Below, one piece after another: positions 1 to 10,744 of a stretch of DNA of 45,442 bases; within the stretch, counting starts at the first letter, position 1; the number at the start of each line of letters is the position of its first letter. The notes beneath the pieces are model-generated. The model was not told the origin of the DNA. It searched no databases and saw only the letters and a list, made by a program, of their open reading frames with translations. The DNA comes from Chloromonas sp. AAM2 (lineage: Eukaryota > Chlorophyta > Chlorophyceae > Chlamydomonadales > Chlamydomonadaceae): the NCBI GenBank assembly GCA_004335635.1, contig QAXH01001224.1, positions 273-45,714 of the forward strand. Reading direction: 5' to 3'. The position numbers and the translations under genes are program-made.

Positions 1-256
1 CTGAAAGAAAATCTCTAGGTTTATCAAAGCACAGCAGCCAGACAACATGGCCTCCCAATCAGTGCAGCTGGAAAGAACCTGCATGCATCACAAACATGTC
101 CAGGCTGCATTTCGTCTGTTCTGAAGCAATTCCTTAATCTATATAATAGTGTGGCTTAGTTTTGCCTCTTGTGTTGGTTTAAAAGTCACGTAGCGTAAAC
201 CAGCTTCATGGGGATCTAAGATAACAGTTGCTGTAGTCCAAGAGACCGTCTGAAGC

Positions 257-2823
257 TCAGAGTCCTTTGGGTAGTTGCGCGCCATGCAAGTGCAAGAGAA
301 GCACAAGGTCTTCTAGGCCGGCATCCAATGCGGCCAACATTGCGGTTGAGTAGACGCTCTTCACTCCATCTACCGCATCATTCGGCGAACAGCCTGCCTC
401 TAGAAGACGCGCGATGACAGCGCTCGCGGATGCGGAAATTGCGCGCAGAGCGCGAGGCAGCTCGCGCGTCTTGGCCTGCGGCATTGCAGCACTGTTCGGG
501 TTTGGTCACCCGCCCCCTTGGGAAGGTAGCCAAGCCCTCCACCCCCCGACTGAGACAGCCGCAGCGCTTCATTGGGCACTAGCCACATGCCACCTAATGT
601 AGGTCACACCCGAGTTAACTGCTAGCAGCTTCTTGTTGCCAGCAGCTTCTCCCCTACCCTTTAGGGAGGGGCAGAAAAGGGAAGCCCGACTGTTCGGCTA
701 TCGTCAGTGGCCTGCTGTTGACCTGCGTGAGGCTGGGTCTGTGATGCTACGAGCTGGATGAAACAGTCGAGGGCTCATACACCCCTGGTTGAAGCAGAGT
801 TGCAGCCTAGCTGAGGCCTAGTGACCCCTGAGTCACCAGCTACGTCGAGGCCTTAGTCTGTCGACTGGGCTGTGACTCAGCTGTTGCTGGGTTAGGGCAA
901 TTAAACCTCATCGAGGCCTGTACCTATGGTCAACTAAGGCTCCCCAGACGTAGGGTGAGGTTAGGCTCACCTGGTGCAGCGCCATGACTGCAGCCATCAT
1001 GGGTGTCTCTTCTTCAGCATTCTTGCTATCCAACACTAATGAGGAACCGCCAAGCTCAATCAGCACCTGTGGCAAATTGTAGCAGGAAGTCCAAGCAACA
1101 ATGCTTGTCTAAGCAACGCTCCAGTACCCACTAAGGCGACACGACCAGTGACGGGCATACCCAAGGTAAGGCAACACGACCAGTGACGGGCATACCCAAG
1201 GTAAGGCAACACGACCAGTGACGGGCATACCCCGGGTAAGGCAACATGACCAGCTTCTGTTGATGGGCAAGACTCTTGCCAAACCAACTGGTTTCTTGTG
1301 CCGCTATGGCGTGCCGCTAGTGCTGTAACATTAAGATTCCAGCTGCAGCACGTGCGCACCCACCTGGACACACTCTGGGCTGAGCTGCCTCGCCGCAACA
1401 TACAGGATTGAGCAGCCGTATGCATCCAGCGCTGCAGGTCGCGCCCCGCCCTCCAGCAGGGCCCGCAGGGCCCGCACGTGCCGACCGTGACAGGCCAGGT
1501 GGGCGGGCGTGTAGCGGCCACCAAACTCGCACGCGTCCTTCCGGCTGCACAAGGCAAGCAACGGAGTCCAGTTCAGGCATGCTGTGACCTCGCTGCTGTT
1601 TCTGCTTCTTGCCAGCACTCCAATAACTGGTACAACAGCAAAAGGAGCAGACAATGCCAATCGACTCTTCACCCGGCTTATGCATCAGGCCTCGCCCCAC
1701 GGCACACCATTGGCTTGCATGCTACAAGCCCATACTTGATTAATCGTATCAGTTTGAAAGATACATTCGCATTTCAGTATTCTATAACAAGCTCACTACT
1801 CAGTATCTGACCTTGTGTCGTTTCCTGTGTATCCCGCACAGCCCCTCTCCGTGTCCGCCCCCTTCGACACCAGCAGCCTGACTAGGTCTGTGTGGCCCAG
1901 GCGTGCGGCCAGGCCCAGGGGCGTCCACCAGCCGCCCTCGTTCTCAGCCTCGGCAGTGCACTCCCTTCACACCACCAGGAACATGCAACTCAGGTCTGAG
2001 AAGGCGAGGTACAGTTCACTTTTGCTGCCGACCAGCAAGCCTGTTGCATAGCAGATGGGCTGGTTAAATCCTGAAACAGCTGTGAAACCCAGAGGCTGCT
2101 GTGATATGGAACCCAGCTTGGAAGAATAATGATGGGCCAAAACAGAGGCATAATCTGCCAGGCACGATGCTGCTGTGACTGCTGTAGAGTGTCGCTCAGC
2201 ATTAAACCCATGATCATGCTTGACTTCTGAAATGTTGGTGGATTGATTGTGGGGCGCAGTAGCTGCTGTGATTGGAGTACAGCTCACTGATGATGATGGC
2301 ATAAAACAGGGAATCGTGAACATGCTTCATAGCGCATCAATTTGCTTGCTCGCATAGCATTTGATCATCCTAAGAGCAGGCAGTGTAATACATGCCTGAT
2401 GCTGCGTTGATGTACGTCACACTGATACTGCGCATGCCTAATCCGAGGCGGAATATCTCGGCAATACTGGCAGCACCCCTTAACGTATACAGTCTTGCAT
2501 CCAACCTCTGCCTGTCATGAGGCTCCACGTGCCACTGCAAATTCTGTGCTTGCCTCTACATACGTGAATTTACAGCAGCAGAGCCACTCTTACCTGTCCC
2601 CAGTAATGAGAGATGGCTCCTGCATGAGTATGGAGGACACTGACGCCACGTCACCACGCCGAACAGCGCACAGGAGGCGCCGCATCTGTGAGGCACATGC
2701 GGCCCTGCGCTGGGCATGGCGGTGGCCCCCGGCTGCACCAGGGACTGGGGGCTCGCTCAGCACGGCCATGAACTGAACGGCCAGCAGCAGTTGTACAGCT
2801 GCCTGCAAGGATTGGCTCATGAA
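257..2823 (-). CDS. Ankyrin-repeat protein, 5 exons (approximate model)
   Basis: Exons read on the minus strand: 2823-2594, 1964-1812, 1595-1364, 1066-971, 475-257 (stop TGA). Phases agree and give 309 aa if translation starts at the ATG at 2823; an in-frame ATG at 2880 would add 19 aa. Visible ankyrin signatures are WTPLGLAARLGHTDLVRLLV (exon 2), YTPAHLACHGRHVRALRALL (exon 3), ETPMMAAVMALH (exon 4) and VIARLLEAGCSPNDAV (exon 5). No catalytic domain, signal peptide or membrane segment is seen, so it is probably a protein-interaction scaffold. The acceptor of exon 2 (AAG) is weak, so that border is uncertain. The exon starting near 2802 also has a good TGCAG acceptor in phase 0. It could therefore be a 3' continuation of the SET gene upstream rather than the start of a separate gene; a candidate poly(A) signal between them favours two genes. 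Confidence 0.6.
1133..1252. repeat. 35 bp tandem repeat, about 3.4 copies
   Basis: Units begin at 1133, 1168, 1203 and 1238 (last one partial) and share the core ACGACCAGTGACGGGCATAC. They lie in the intron between exons 3 and 4 of the ankyrin gene. Confidence 0.85.
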
Positions 2824-2852
2824 GACGGTGGAGCACGTACAGGGAGACAGTA

Positions 2853-2881
2853 CATGCCCCCCCTGATTACAGGGGGACATG
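2853..2881. repeat. Inverted repeat able to form a hairpin
   Basis: Two arms of about 12 bases (CATG, a C-run, CTG and the mirrored CAG, a G-run, ACATG) flank the 4-base loop ATTA with one mismatch or bulge. It lies 30-60 bases upstream of the preferred ATG of the ankyrin gene, so it may fall in its 5' leader. Confidence 0.6.
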
Positions 2882-3245
2882 TGCCCTCAGTTGTCGACCC
2901 AGGCAAAACGAAGTATGCTGCCGCAGTAAATGCCAAAGCGCATTACCTGTACTCAATGCGGGTTTTTTGTTCAGCAATCCAAAGTGATTCCTCCGTGCGA
3001 GAAACTGGTGCGTTGTTCTGGAAGCCTGACCTGCCAGCTGCGGCTCAGAGGGCTGGCGAACAATCAGCTAGCCCTCGCCTAACTACGTGTCGTGAAGCTC
3101 CGCTGGGTCGCGGTGATCCGAGTACGACACTGTACAAGTAACGTTCGTAACAGCAACCTTGGATTTGCGATCTTTGCGAGGTTCAGTTCTGTAGTTATGC
3201 GTGCAATGTGTCTTTCGCAGCCGTCTCAGGAATTGCTTGTTCTCA

Positions 3246-3250
3246 TTACA
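3246..3250 (-). promoter_or_regulatory. Candidate poly(A) signal TGTAA for the SET gene
   Basis: TGTAA on the minus strand, about 770 bases past the SET-gene stop codon. TGTAA is the known poly(A) signal in chlorophytes, where long 3' UTRs are common. A 5-mer occurs often by chance, so support is weak. Confidence 0.3.
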
Positions 3251-3591
3251 ATCTACACATAGCGTTAGTTGCCACATGTGCAACACAAGTTGGCAGCCGA
3301 AAAAAAAGATGTTTTCCTATGTCCTGCACTGAAGCCAATGGTAACGAGGCGCGAGAGATTTGGTTCGCACTGTGTCCTTCTCATGTGTTGGTCCATCCAT
3401 TGTATAGCCTGAAAGGTCAGGGTGTTGGTTGACCATGGTGGCAAAAGTTAAATTTGACGGGCAGTGATTGTCTCAAGGCTGTCGCCTGTAACTTCAGTTG
3501 TGTGGGTGGTGTTTGTCAGAGGTGGGTGTCGTGGGCATCCGGCAGATTGTCGCGTCTCGTTCTGTGCGTCATGGGGTGTACTTCAAAGGAT

Positions 3592-3705
3592 ACAACCCCT
3601 GTGTCAACCTCAAAAACACTCAGTCTGACCACAACCCCTGTGTCAACCGCAAAAACACACCGTCTGACCACAACCCCTGTGACAACCGCACACACCGCAG
3701 TGTAC
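3592..3705. repeat. 39 bp tandem repeat, 3 copies
   Basis: Units start at 3592, 3631 and 3670, each opening with ACAACCCCTGTG followed by a CAACC-CAAAAACAC stretch; the third is more diverged. They lie downstream of the SET-gene stop, probably in its 3' UTR. Confidence 0.8.
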
Positions 3706-4022
3706 CCAATCACACTCTACAACTACAACACCCATCACCCACACTGGCGATATTCACAGGCATTGTCCCAGAACCGGCAAACTTCTTTATTTTGGCAACA
3801 ATCCTGCGCCTGGGTTTCGTGCCGCCTCAGTCCCGGGTTGGTGTCCACTGTGGATACTGTACCAAGTGTCGGTCCAGAGACCCTTCCACAGGCCCTGGCT
3901 ACACTGGTCACATTGAGTGGCAGACATTGTTGTTCCAAACAGTGTCAATTAAAGCAGGCTGCAGCGGGACGGGCGTAGGACGCTGTGATTAGATGCAAGG
4001 CAGCAGACGCTAGATATGATGT

Positions 4023-7000
4023 CTATCGCATGGAGTTCACGGCAGCCACGGCCTGCGCCATGTCATCTGCCAGCGTGTTGTCCTCATGCGCTGTTAGCAT
4101 GGTAAGGAGAACGGATGGGTCTCGAGTGGGGCCGTACCGTGCTGCATGTGCCTGCAGGCATCATACACATCATAGGCAGGGTTACAACGCATAGTGTGCG
4201 CCAAAACTCCAGAAGAGCAGGCTTATACAAACCTTCCATCCATAGACGCCTCGACAAATTCAGGCAGGCTAAGCGATGCGTGTTTCGTGACGTGCCGCGT
4301 TGTTGTGCATGTCCGCCGCAGGAGTGACCACTTTTTTTTTTATGAGCGCACACTTGTTACCTGGCACAACTTGGTGTGCTCAAGGCTTCATAAAAAGCGA
4401 ACTCACTGTTCTTTCACCACTTGATGCGTCCCCTCGTCCCTACCTGTCCCTTTACTCGTCCCTACCTGTAGGCAGTGTGCATGCGCTGCCTGTGTGACGG
4501 GGTGTGCTGCGCCCAGCTGCCGCCAGCTGCCCTTGAGCAGCCGGGCAGACAGCTCAGCCTCAGCGTACGCTCTGCGAGAGGGGTCACCGCGGATAGCGCA
4601 GGATTACGTTATCTTTTCAACCTCTACACCCGGCCATGGATAAGTGCAAATAGGAAAGGGCGTCAAGAGACAGTTCAGGGGATTCCAGAACGCTGGGACA
4701 AGGCAGGGCCTGAAGGTGAAGACAACTCTAGTACGGATCTTGAGGATGTATGATACGTACTGGCAGACCTCAGCAATATAATATGGGGAGGGATGGCTTC
4801 AGTCGGTGTAACTGGTAAGATGTGAGGCAGACGTGTTCATCTAATCGAACAGTATGGCTTCAGTCGGTGTAACTGGTAAGATGTGAGGCAGATGTGTTCA
4901 TCTAATCGAACAGTATGGCTTCAGTCGGTGTAACTGGTAAGATGTGAGGCAGATGTGTTCATCTAATCGAACAGTATGGCCTTTCTCACACACACACACA
5001 CACAGACACACACACGCACACACACGCACGCACACACGCACACACACACATGTGCATTGACAGATCAGAAATGCATGCTGAAGTAGGACAGTGAACTTTC
5101 CCAAGCAGTGTGAACAGAACAGGACAAGACAAGCTTCAGGCACATGCATGCGACTGATGCACACATGACAGCAGTGCTGATGTTCACACCAACAGTGCAG
5201 GACGGGTGATGTAGTATCTCAGCATTCACAACGCCCTTTGTCATGCTGCCTCACCCACCCTGGTGCCACCTGTCTGAGCAGCTCCAGCCGTTTCATTCCC
5301 TGCATCAGCGCATCACTGGGCTGCATTTCCACCGCACTATCCCCTGACTTGCTAAACACCCCTGAGCTGGCAGTCATGCGCCCCTTGCCCTGTCGTTGAA
5401 CAAAGCTAGCACTGGTGACTTGGGTCCGTGCTGTGGCTGTTTTCTTGTGGTTGCTATTGCTGTTGGTGTTGGGCGTGTCTGTGTGCTGGGTGAGCGCGCT
5501 CAGCTCCAGGCACAGGGGCAGCGCTGCACACGCGAGCACGGCCCGGTCGTCCTCGTCTGGCACGCGCTCCAGGACTTGCTGCAAACACCAGGTAACCATG
5601 TTTGTCCCAGAAGTGGCTCAACGTTGCCCACCAATACCACACACAGTGGCAGAACAATGCACTCATACACACGCACAATACCAGGTTAGGGTTGCGGCAC
5701 TCAAATAATCGCATCACAACGGAGAATCACAGACAACAATTGTCCCAGAACTGGCAAACCTTTTTTATTTTTTTTTACCAGCGCCAGTTGCAAGTCAGTG
5801 CTACATGTCTGTGCTGCTATGATAGCTTGTGCTGCTAGGGTAGGCAGTGCAGCACGTCAGGCTGGGACTGCCCTGTGGATCTGGGCATCAGTGCTGCCTG
5901 CCTACGCTTTGCACCACATGCTGGGATGCCCAGTTATATGGTGAGTCTCAGACTCAACATCAAATGCACCAGCGAATCACATGCTTCATCCTGCTCTGGT
6001 TAAGGCCCTGTTAGCTGTACCCGTCTGAACCATTGCAGCTCTGCCTTGTGTGAACCATTGCTTGCGCCTTGCACGCGGCTGCATTTGGCCCGGCTACGTG
6101 CACATTTCGCAGGAACACATACCTGGTACTCAGTCAGGCGCTGGATCAGTCGCACTGACATGCGCCGGATTGTCACAGTGTCCGACGCGTCCAACGCAGC
6201 CAGCAGCGCAGGCCGGATGGCGGACACAAGCTCTGCATGCAGCGCCTGGGCGGTGGTGGCAGGCAGGGCAAACACACACAACTAAGGGAGCTTTGAAGTA
6301 CGTGACTTTGAAGACGTTGAATTAATGCAACGAGCTGGCCAAACAAAGTTCCAGGTACTGGGCCTGACCAGGAATCCAGCCATGTACACTTGCCTGTAGA
6401 GGCTCGTAATGGAATTCAAGCCCTCACGTGTATGGACTCATCAAACATTGCATCCACCTGAGTACATCTCTGCCTTGGTATTTTCAATGCTCTGGTTCAG
6501 CTTTAAGGCATCAATCTGCCCTTGATGCAGGTTATATGCATGTACCAAGCAGCCCCTCTGACCTGTGCCGCTCTGCCGCTTTCCTCTTGCTCATAGTCCT
6601 GCTCTATCAGGCAGCGGGTGCAGTCGCAGCGGAATCCAAAGCCATCTCTGAGTGCCGCCCGCCTCACACCCACAGGGCTGCCAGCGTGTGTGCCAGCGTA
6701 ACTGAAAGACGCACATGAGCAAAGACAACCAGCCAAAAACGACCAGTCAACTCGCTCCAGCACATCCTTTCAATATGCTTTGATCTAAGGTCGCCTGGTT
6801 CCCAGAGGCACACCACCCAAATGTAACAGCTGATTGGCTCCTGGTGCTTGAATCAGTGGGTCTGGACCCGTGATTGTGTAAAGACGGCAGCAATACCAAC
6901 CACGTGGTGACTCCTGTTCACGCACCTGATGGTTATCTCCTGGCCCGGCTCCACATCCCTTGCCGCCCTCACCACCATGCGGCCGTCCACGAGCATGGTG

Positions 7001-8576
7001 CATGCATTGGGGCTGCATGCATGGTTGATCAGGGCCATGGCTGGCCACACGCCCACTGACGCCCTGAAGCGCTGCATGGCCGGTTCCATGAGGGCCACTG
7101 AGACTACATCCTGATGTGGCTCCCCGAACGCGTTCAACTGGGCCCGCCGTGCAGCGGCCTGACGCACATGCCGTACCATGTCTGCTGACCCATTTCGCCT
7201 CCTACTCGAATTGAAAGTTGAACCAGGCTTGACTTCAGGGCTGGAGGGAGGCAAGCTGGTTGCAGATCTGTCGCCAGGCGTGGCTGCAGCGTCACCAACG
7301 TGTGCTTGCTGGTTTGTTGCCTGTTGCAATGGTGCTTGGGGCAGTTGCACGTGCAGCATGTGCTGCAGCAGTTGCTGGAGTGGTGCATGACTGCCTTGGC
7401 CGTGTTGGACTCCCGGTGCTCGAGTGAGCAGCGCCAGTGGCCTGGGTAGGCAGGAAGGCTCCTGACTGCCACCATACAGCTGCCAAAAGCACTCTAGCCA
7501 GGACGCCTCCACTAATCCGCTGACCCCACCCAGATCATCGCAATCACTGGGTGGTTGAGGCTGGACGCTGGCTGGGGGAACGTCATCCTTGTTTGTATTG
7601 CTAGAGGCCGTTTCCTGGCAGGATGGTGGCGTGGGGCTCAGCTGCATGACTGTCCTGACCAGTGCCGGTGTGAGGTCTGTGGGCTGCGGGGTGAGGCCGG
7701 GGGGGCCCTGCATGGAGGCCAGGGGGTTGCACACGAGGACCAACTCGCCGAGCCGCAGCCCTCGGATGGCCACTAGCCCTCGCCCCGAGCCTGGGAAGAA
7801 ACGAACAACCGTGCATACATGAGAACCTACATGACTGCCGCATGCACACGAGCATCGCACTGAGCACTTTTGACGGGCTGTTCTGATTGAATATGTACTA
7901 GGTGCAGGCGTTGTATAACACAAACATCGTTTCAATCTATCAGGAAATGCAGCTATGTAGTTCAAAGGTGCTATTGAAATGCATTTCCTGAGTTCTACCT
8001 GGTAGTGATGTATGTGTGGCACAGGGGCAACGCAATCGGCACCCACACAGCAGGGCCCTCTCACTCTTCAACATCCCACAAACATATCGTCGCCTGGTCC
8101 GTGTCAGACATCCCATGCACTACTTCATCCCGTCTAAAACATCCCGTCTAAAACACTCCCTGCGCTAAGCACTTACTACACAAGCACACAGCCCTGTATG
8201 GCTACGTCACTGCAGCAACATCTGGTAAGTCAGTACCTTCAATGTCCTGAGCTTCCACACCAGCTCCTATGCATGGCTGCTTGGTGTGCAGAGGCAAAGA
8301 ACTGCCATCGTCGCTTGCCATTTTAGCTTTCTTACTGACACCTTCGGTCAAGATGTCAGCCAGTATGCGAGACCACTGCTGCGAGGCACTGGCGACCGGA
8401 TGAAGGATGGTTTTGTTTGACTTTCCAAACCCAGAGGCGCTGACGCGCACTGTCGGCGCAGCGCGACAAGCCAGTGCTCGTGGCGTACACATGGCAGCGA
8501 TGTGACCCGTCGCCGCGGTGCAGTGGCCAATATGTGTGCTCACAAAAGGTAGCATATTGCGTGGTGTGGTTGCCAT
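4023..8576 (-). CDS. SET-domain protein-lysine methyltransferase (SMYD/TPR-SET type), 7 exons
   Basis: Exons: 8576-8237, 7790-6926, 6701-6563, 6245-6123, 5578-5259, 4571-4466, 4151-4023. They sum to 2,022 nt (673 aa) with every phase closing. Residues 1-50 are Ala/Arg/Ser/Thr-rich with few acidic residues and resemble an organellar transit peptide (ending near RVSASGFGKS). The SET N-half is at about 108-135 (DIEGSGRGLVAIRG, then GELVLVCNP). About 210 residues later come the catalytic-core motifs INHACSPNA (about 368-376), GQEITISYA and post-SET FRCDCTRC (C427, C429, C432), which with the NHxC cysteine should bind zinc. The family transfers methyl from S-adenosylmethionine to lysine; the substrate is unknown. 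The insert between SET halves is Gln/Pro/Ser-rich and has no MYND cysteine pattern. The C-terminal 240 residues are helical and SMYD/TPR-like (for example AYAEAELSARLLKGSW). The TAG at 4025-4023 is taken as the end; splicing onward into the ankyrin exons is the alternative. Confidence 0.8.
4793..4975. repeat. 61 bp tandem repeat, 3 near-identical copies
   Basis: Units begin at 4793, 4854 and 4915, each starting ATGGCTTCAGTCGGTG; copies differ at about one base (ACGTG/ATGTG). A fourth copy breaks off at 4976-4982 where the CA microsatellite starts. The array is in the intron between SET-gene exons 5 and 6. Confidence 0.9.
4986..5050. repeat. CA dinucleotide microsatellite
   Basis: A run of CA with interspersed CACG and CAGA units, directly abutting the 61 bp array, in a SET-gene intron. 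Confidence 0.9.
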
Positions 8577-10744
8577 TACTCGACGGTATGTTTGAGTGGT
8601 GTGGTGTGTGATGAGAGTGACCCTGTTAGTCATCATTCTAAACCTATGTAAAGTGGGGCTTGATACCACCGCAAGAGAGGCTGGGTAAGCCCCTCAATTT
8701 CCACGTTGATATAGAATATTTATGGGGAATATACATGCAAAAGAAGCAAGCATGATGCCTGGTTGTATGGTGCAAGGCCCAGAATGTGACATTATCAAGG
8801 CCCAGAATGTGACATTATCAAGGCCCAGAATGTGACACTATCCGCCAGAAAACAGGCCCGAAGCAGCTGTTTAATGACAAAATGGTTATCGCAACTGGCT
8901 GAATCGGTCCTGCAAATGTCAGCATGTGATTTTGGGACGACCTTTGCCAAACAGGGAAGGAGCGCAGGTCCAGTAGCACGCTGGCATCGGACCAGCATTG
9001 CGTAAGTTCAAGTTCAGGTCCATGAACTCGAAGCACCACCTCCAGAACAGGTCCAACAACGCCTTCCCAAGCTTGGCATCAATCAACTTCTACCGTCGAT
9101 TCAACGGTCAATGCAACCATACCTCTTAACCTGAACACAGTAAAACACGTTGTGGGTAGAGTTGCCCACACACAAATCAAAATATCTTGTGGTCAGAACT
9201 GCCCACCCACCTAGCAGCCTTTTCATCTCGTCGGAGAGAGATGTTACCGGTCTACCTTACCGGTCAGGATTGAGGCTCATTCACACGGTTGAGTAATTGC
9301 ATTCCCAAGTGTCAGGATTCACCACGAACACTGTGCACAATCCATCATCACCTGCTTCCAACCCCTGCATCTTTGACGGCCAAGGCCGGCTAAATGTCAT
9401 GCATGTCACAAAATCGACATTACATGCCTGGCCGCCCATCAACCCATGCAGCCCAAAGTGACGGCGTGGCCCAAAATGGCGGCGTAAATGCCAGAGAATC
9501 TCGTTCGGACAGCAACGCCGGCTACTGCCAAAGTAGCCGCCTTGTGGTGGGCGCTACAGCCTGCCAATTCAAAAGAGTATCCACCTCGATCCCTTGGATG
9601 TAGCGGAGAGTGGTGACGGCGTGAGATTGAATCAGCAGCTGGCTGCCTGCAACAGTTCACGCGTCTCGTTAGAACCCGTTTTCTAGGGTTTGATGACGTT
9701 AAAAGGACAATTCACCACTTGAAGTGAAGTGGTTTTACGCTCGCCACAACGATCAAACGTCTTGCGAAATCCTGGAGTGCTTCCAAGACATGAGAGGAAC
9801 ATCATCGGCTGACATCACGGTGGATAGCATGGGGTAGAGCTTATTCTCGCCCCGCCGGCTGCATTACACGAGCTTACAATCAAGATCCGCAAAGGTAAAT
9901 CGCCTGCCTGCTGAATTCGGCATGCATAGACATGCCAAGGCCGCACACACGACTTAGCCCCTGTCCCGCCCGGATCCATGCTTCTTCGGAGCGTCATCCT
10001 TTGCGCCAAGGATTGCGAGGATGGACAGCGACAGGTCCAGGACACAGAGACGTCCATGCATTCGCGTCCGGCAGCCATCCTCTGGCTGAGATGGCATGCA
10101 TGTCAGCTTGTCATGTCAGCCGGTCTTGCCCGTGCCCTGCTTGCCGCCTGTCTTGCTCGTAGAACCTTGTTTACATACAACTAAAGGCTGTATGTTCTTC
10201 ATAATCGGAGGGCGCTTTCAAAGTGAGGCCACAGCAAGCCCAGGACAGCTGCAGTGACCCCCAGCTGATCAAAGATGTGGCCTACACCAGTCATCCCTAT
10301 GGGGATGCCTCTGCCGCCAGAGGATTTAGTGCCACAAGAGGCGCGCATGTTCAAGGTGTGCGTCATATCGCATGTTGGCTCGCCAGGAGTGCAACCACAG
10401 CTAAACCCAGCAGCTCATATCTGAAAGGGCATGTTCTGCATATGTTGTGATGGCGCGAACGCTCACAGAGGCATGCATCACTCAAGTCACGCACCTGTTT
10501 CCAAGGTGTTCTCTCGTCGGCTGTTGTGTGAATGGTGACCTACTGTGTGAAGCAGTCTTGATGCACGCCACGCTAAGCGTCGGCCCACTCACTCTGCCCC
10601 GGGTTGCATGCGTGTCTCACACAAAGCTTGAAGTTGATCTGCAATCCGCGCCTTTCTGGACAGGCGTTGGTGCAGTGCTCTCCAGTGATCGGCTTATCTC
10701 TGTGTTTGGCTTAGTCTGTCCGTTGTTTTTACCCCTCCTCATCC
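8577..10744. other. Divergent intergenic region between SET gene and giant helicase gene
   Basis: No convincing exon is seen on either strand. The open frames here are short and lack recognisable motifs. It should hold the promoters of both flanking genes, but no clear TATA box stands out. It contains a 23 bp tandem repeat at 8774-8842 and two related stretches near 9150-9210 built around TTGTGG and TGCCCAC. Confidence 0.6.
8774..8842. repeat. 23 bp tandem repeat, 3 copies
   Basis: Three head-to-tail units starting at 8774, 8797 and 8820 with the core AAGGCCCAGAATGTGACA. They lie about 200 bases upstream of the SET-gene start codon, in its likely promoter. Confidence 0.85.

Noticed and set aside
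3592..3705. Regularly spaced repeats resembling a CRISPR array
   Set aside because: The repeats are contiguous 39 bp tandem units without unique spacers, in a eukaryotic intron- and UTR-rich context.
4898..5164. Open frame of Cys/Val repeats on the minus strand
   Set aside because: It is simply the translated CA microsatellite.
5259..5578. Alternative donor at 5270 for SET exon 5
   Set aside because: It would end the exon in phase 0, which does not fit the acceptor at 4571; the donor after 5259 gives the matching phase 2.
9040..9125. Peptide SINFYRRF resembling the Ty3/gypsy reverse-transcriptase NFYRRF motif
   Set aside because: Only about eight residues match, with stops and frame changes on both sides and no other retroelement domain or LTR nearby; most likely chance.
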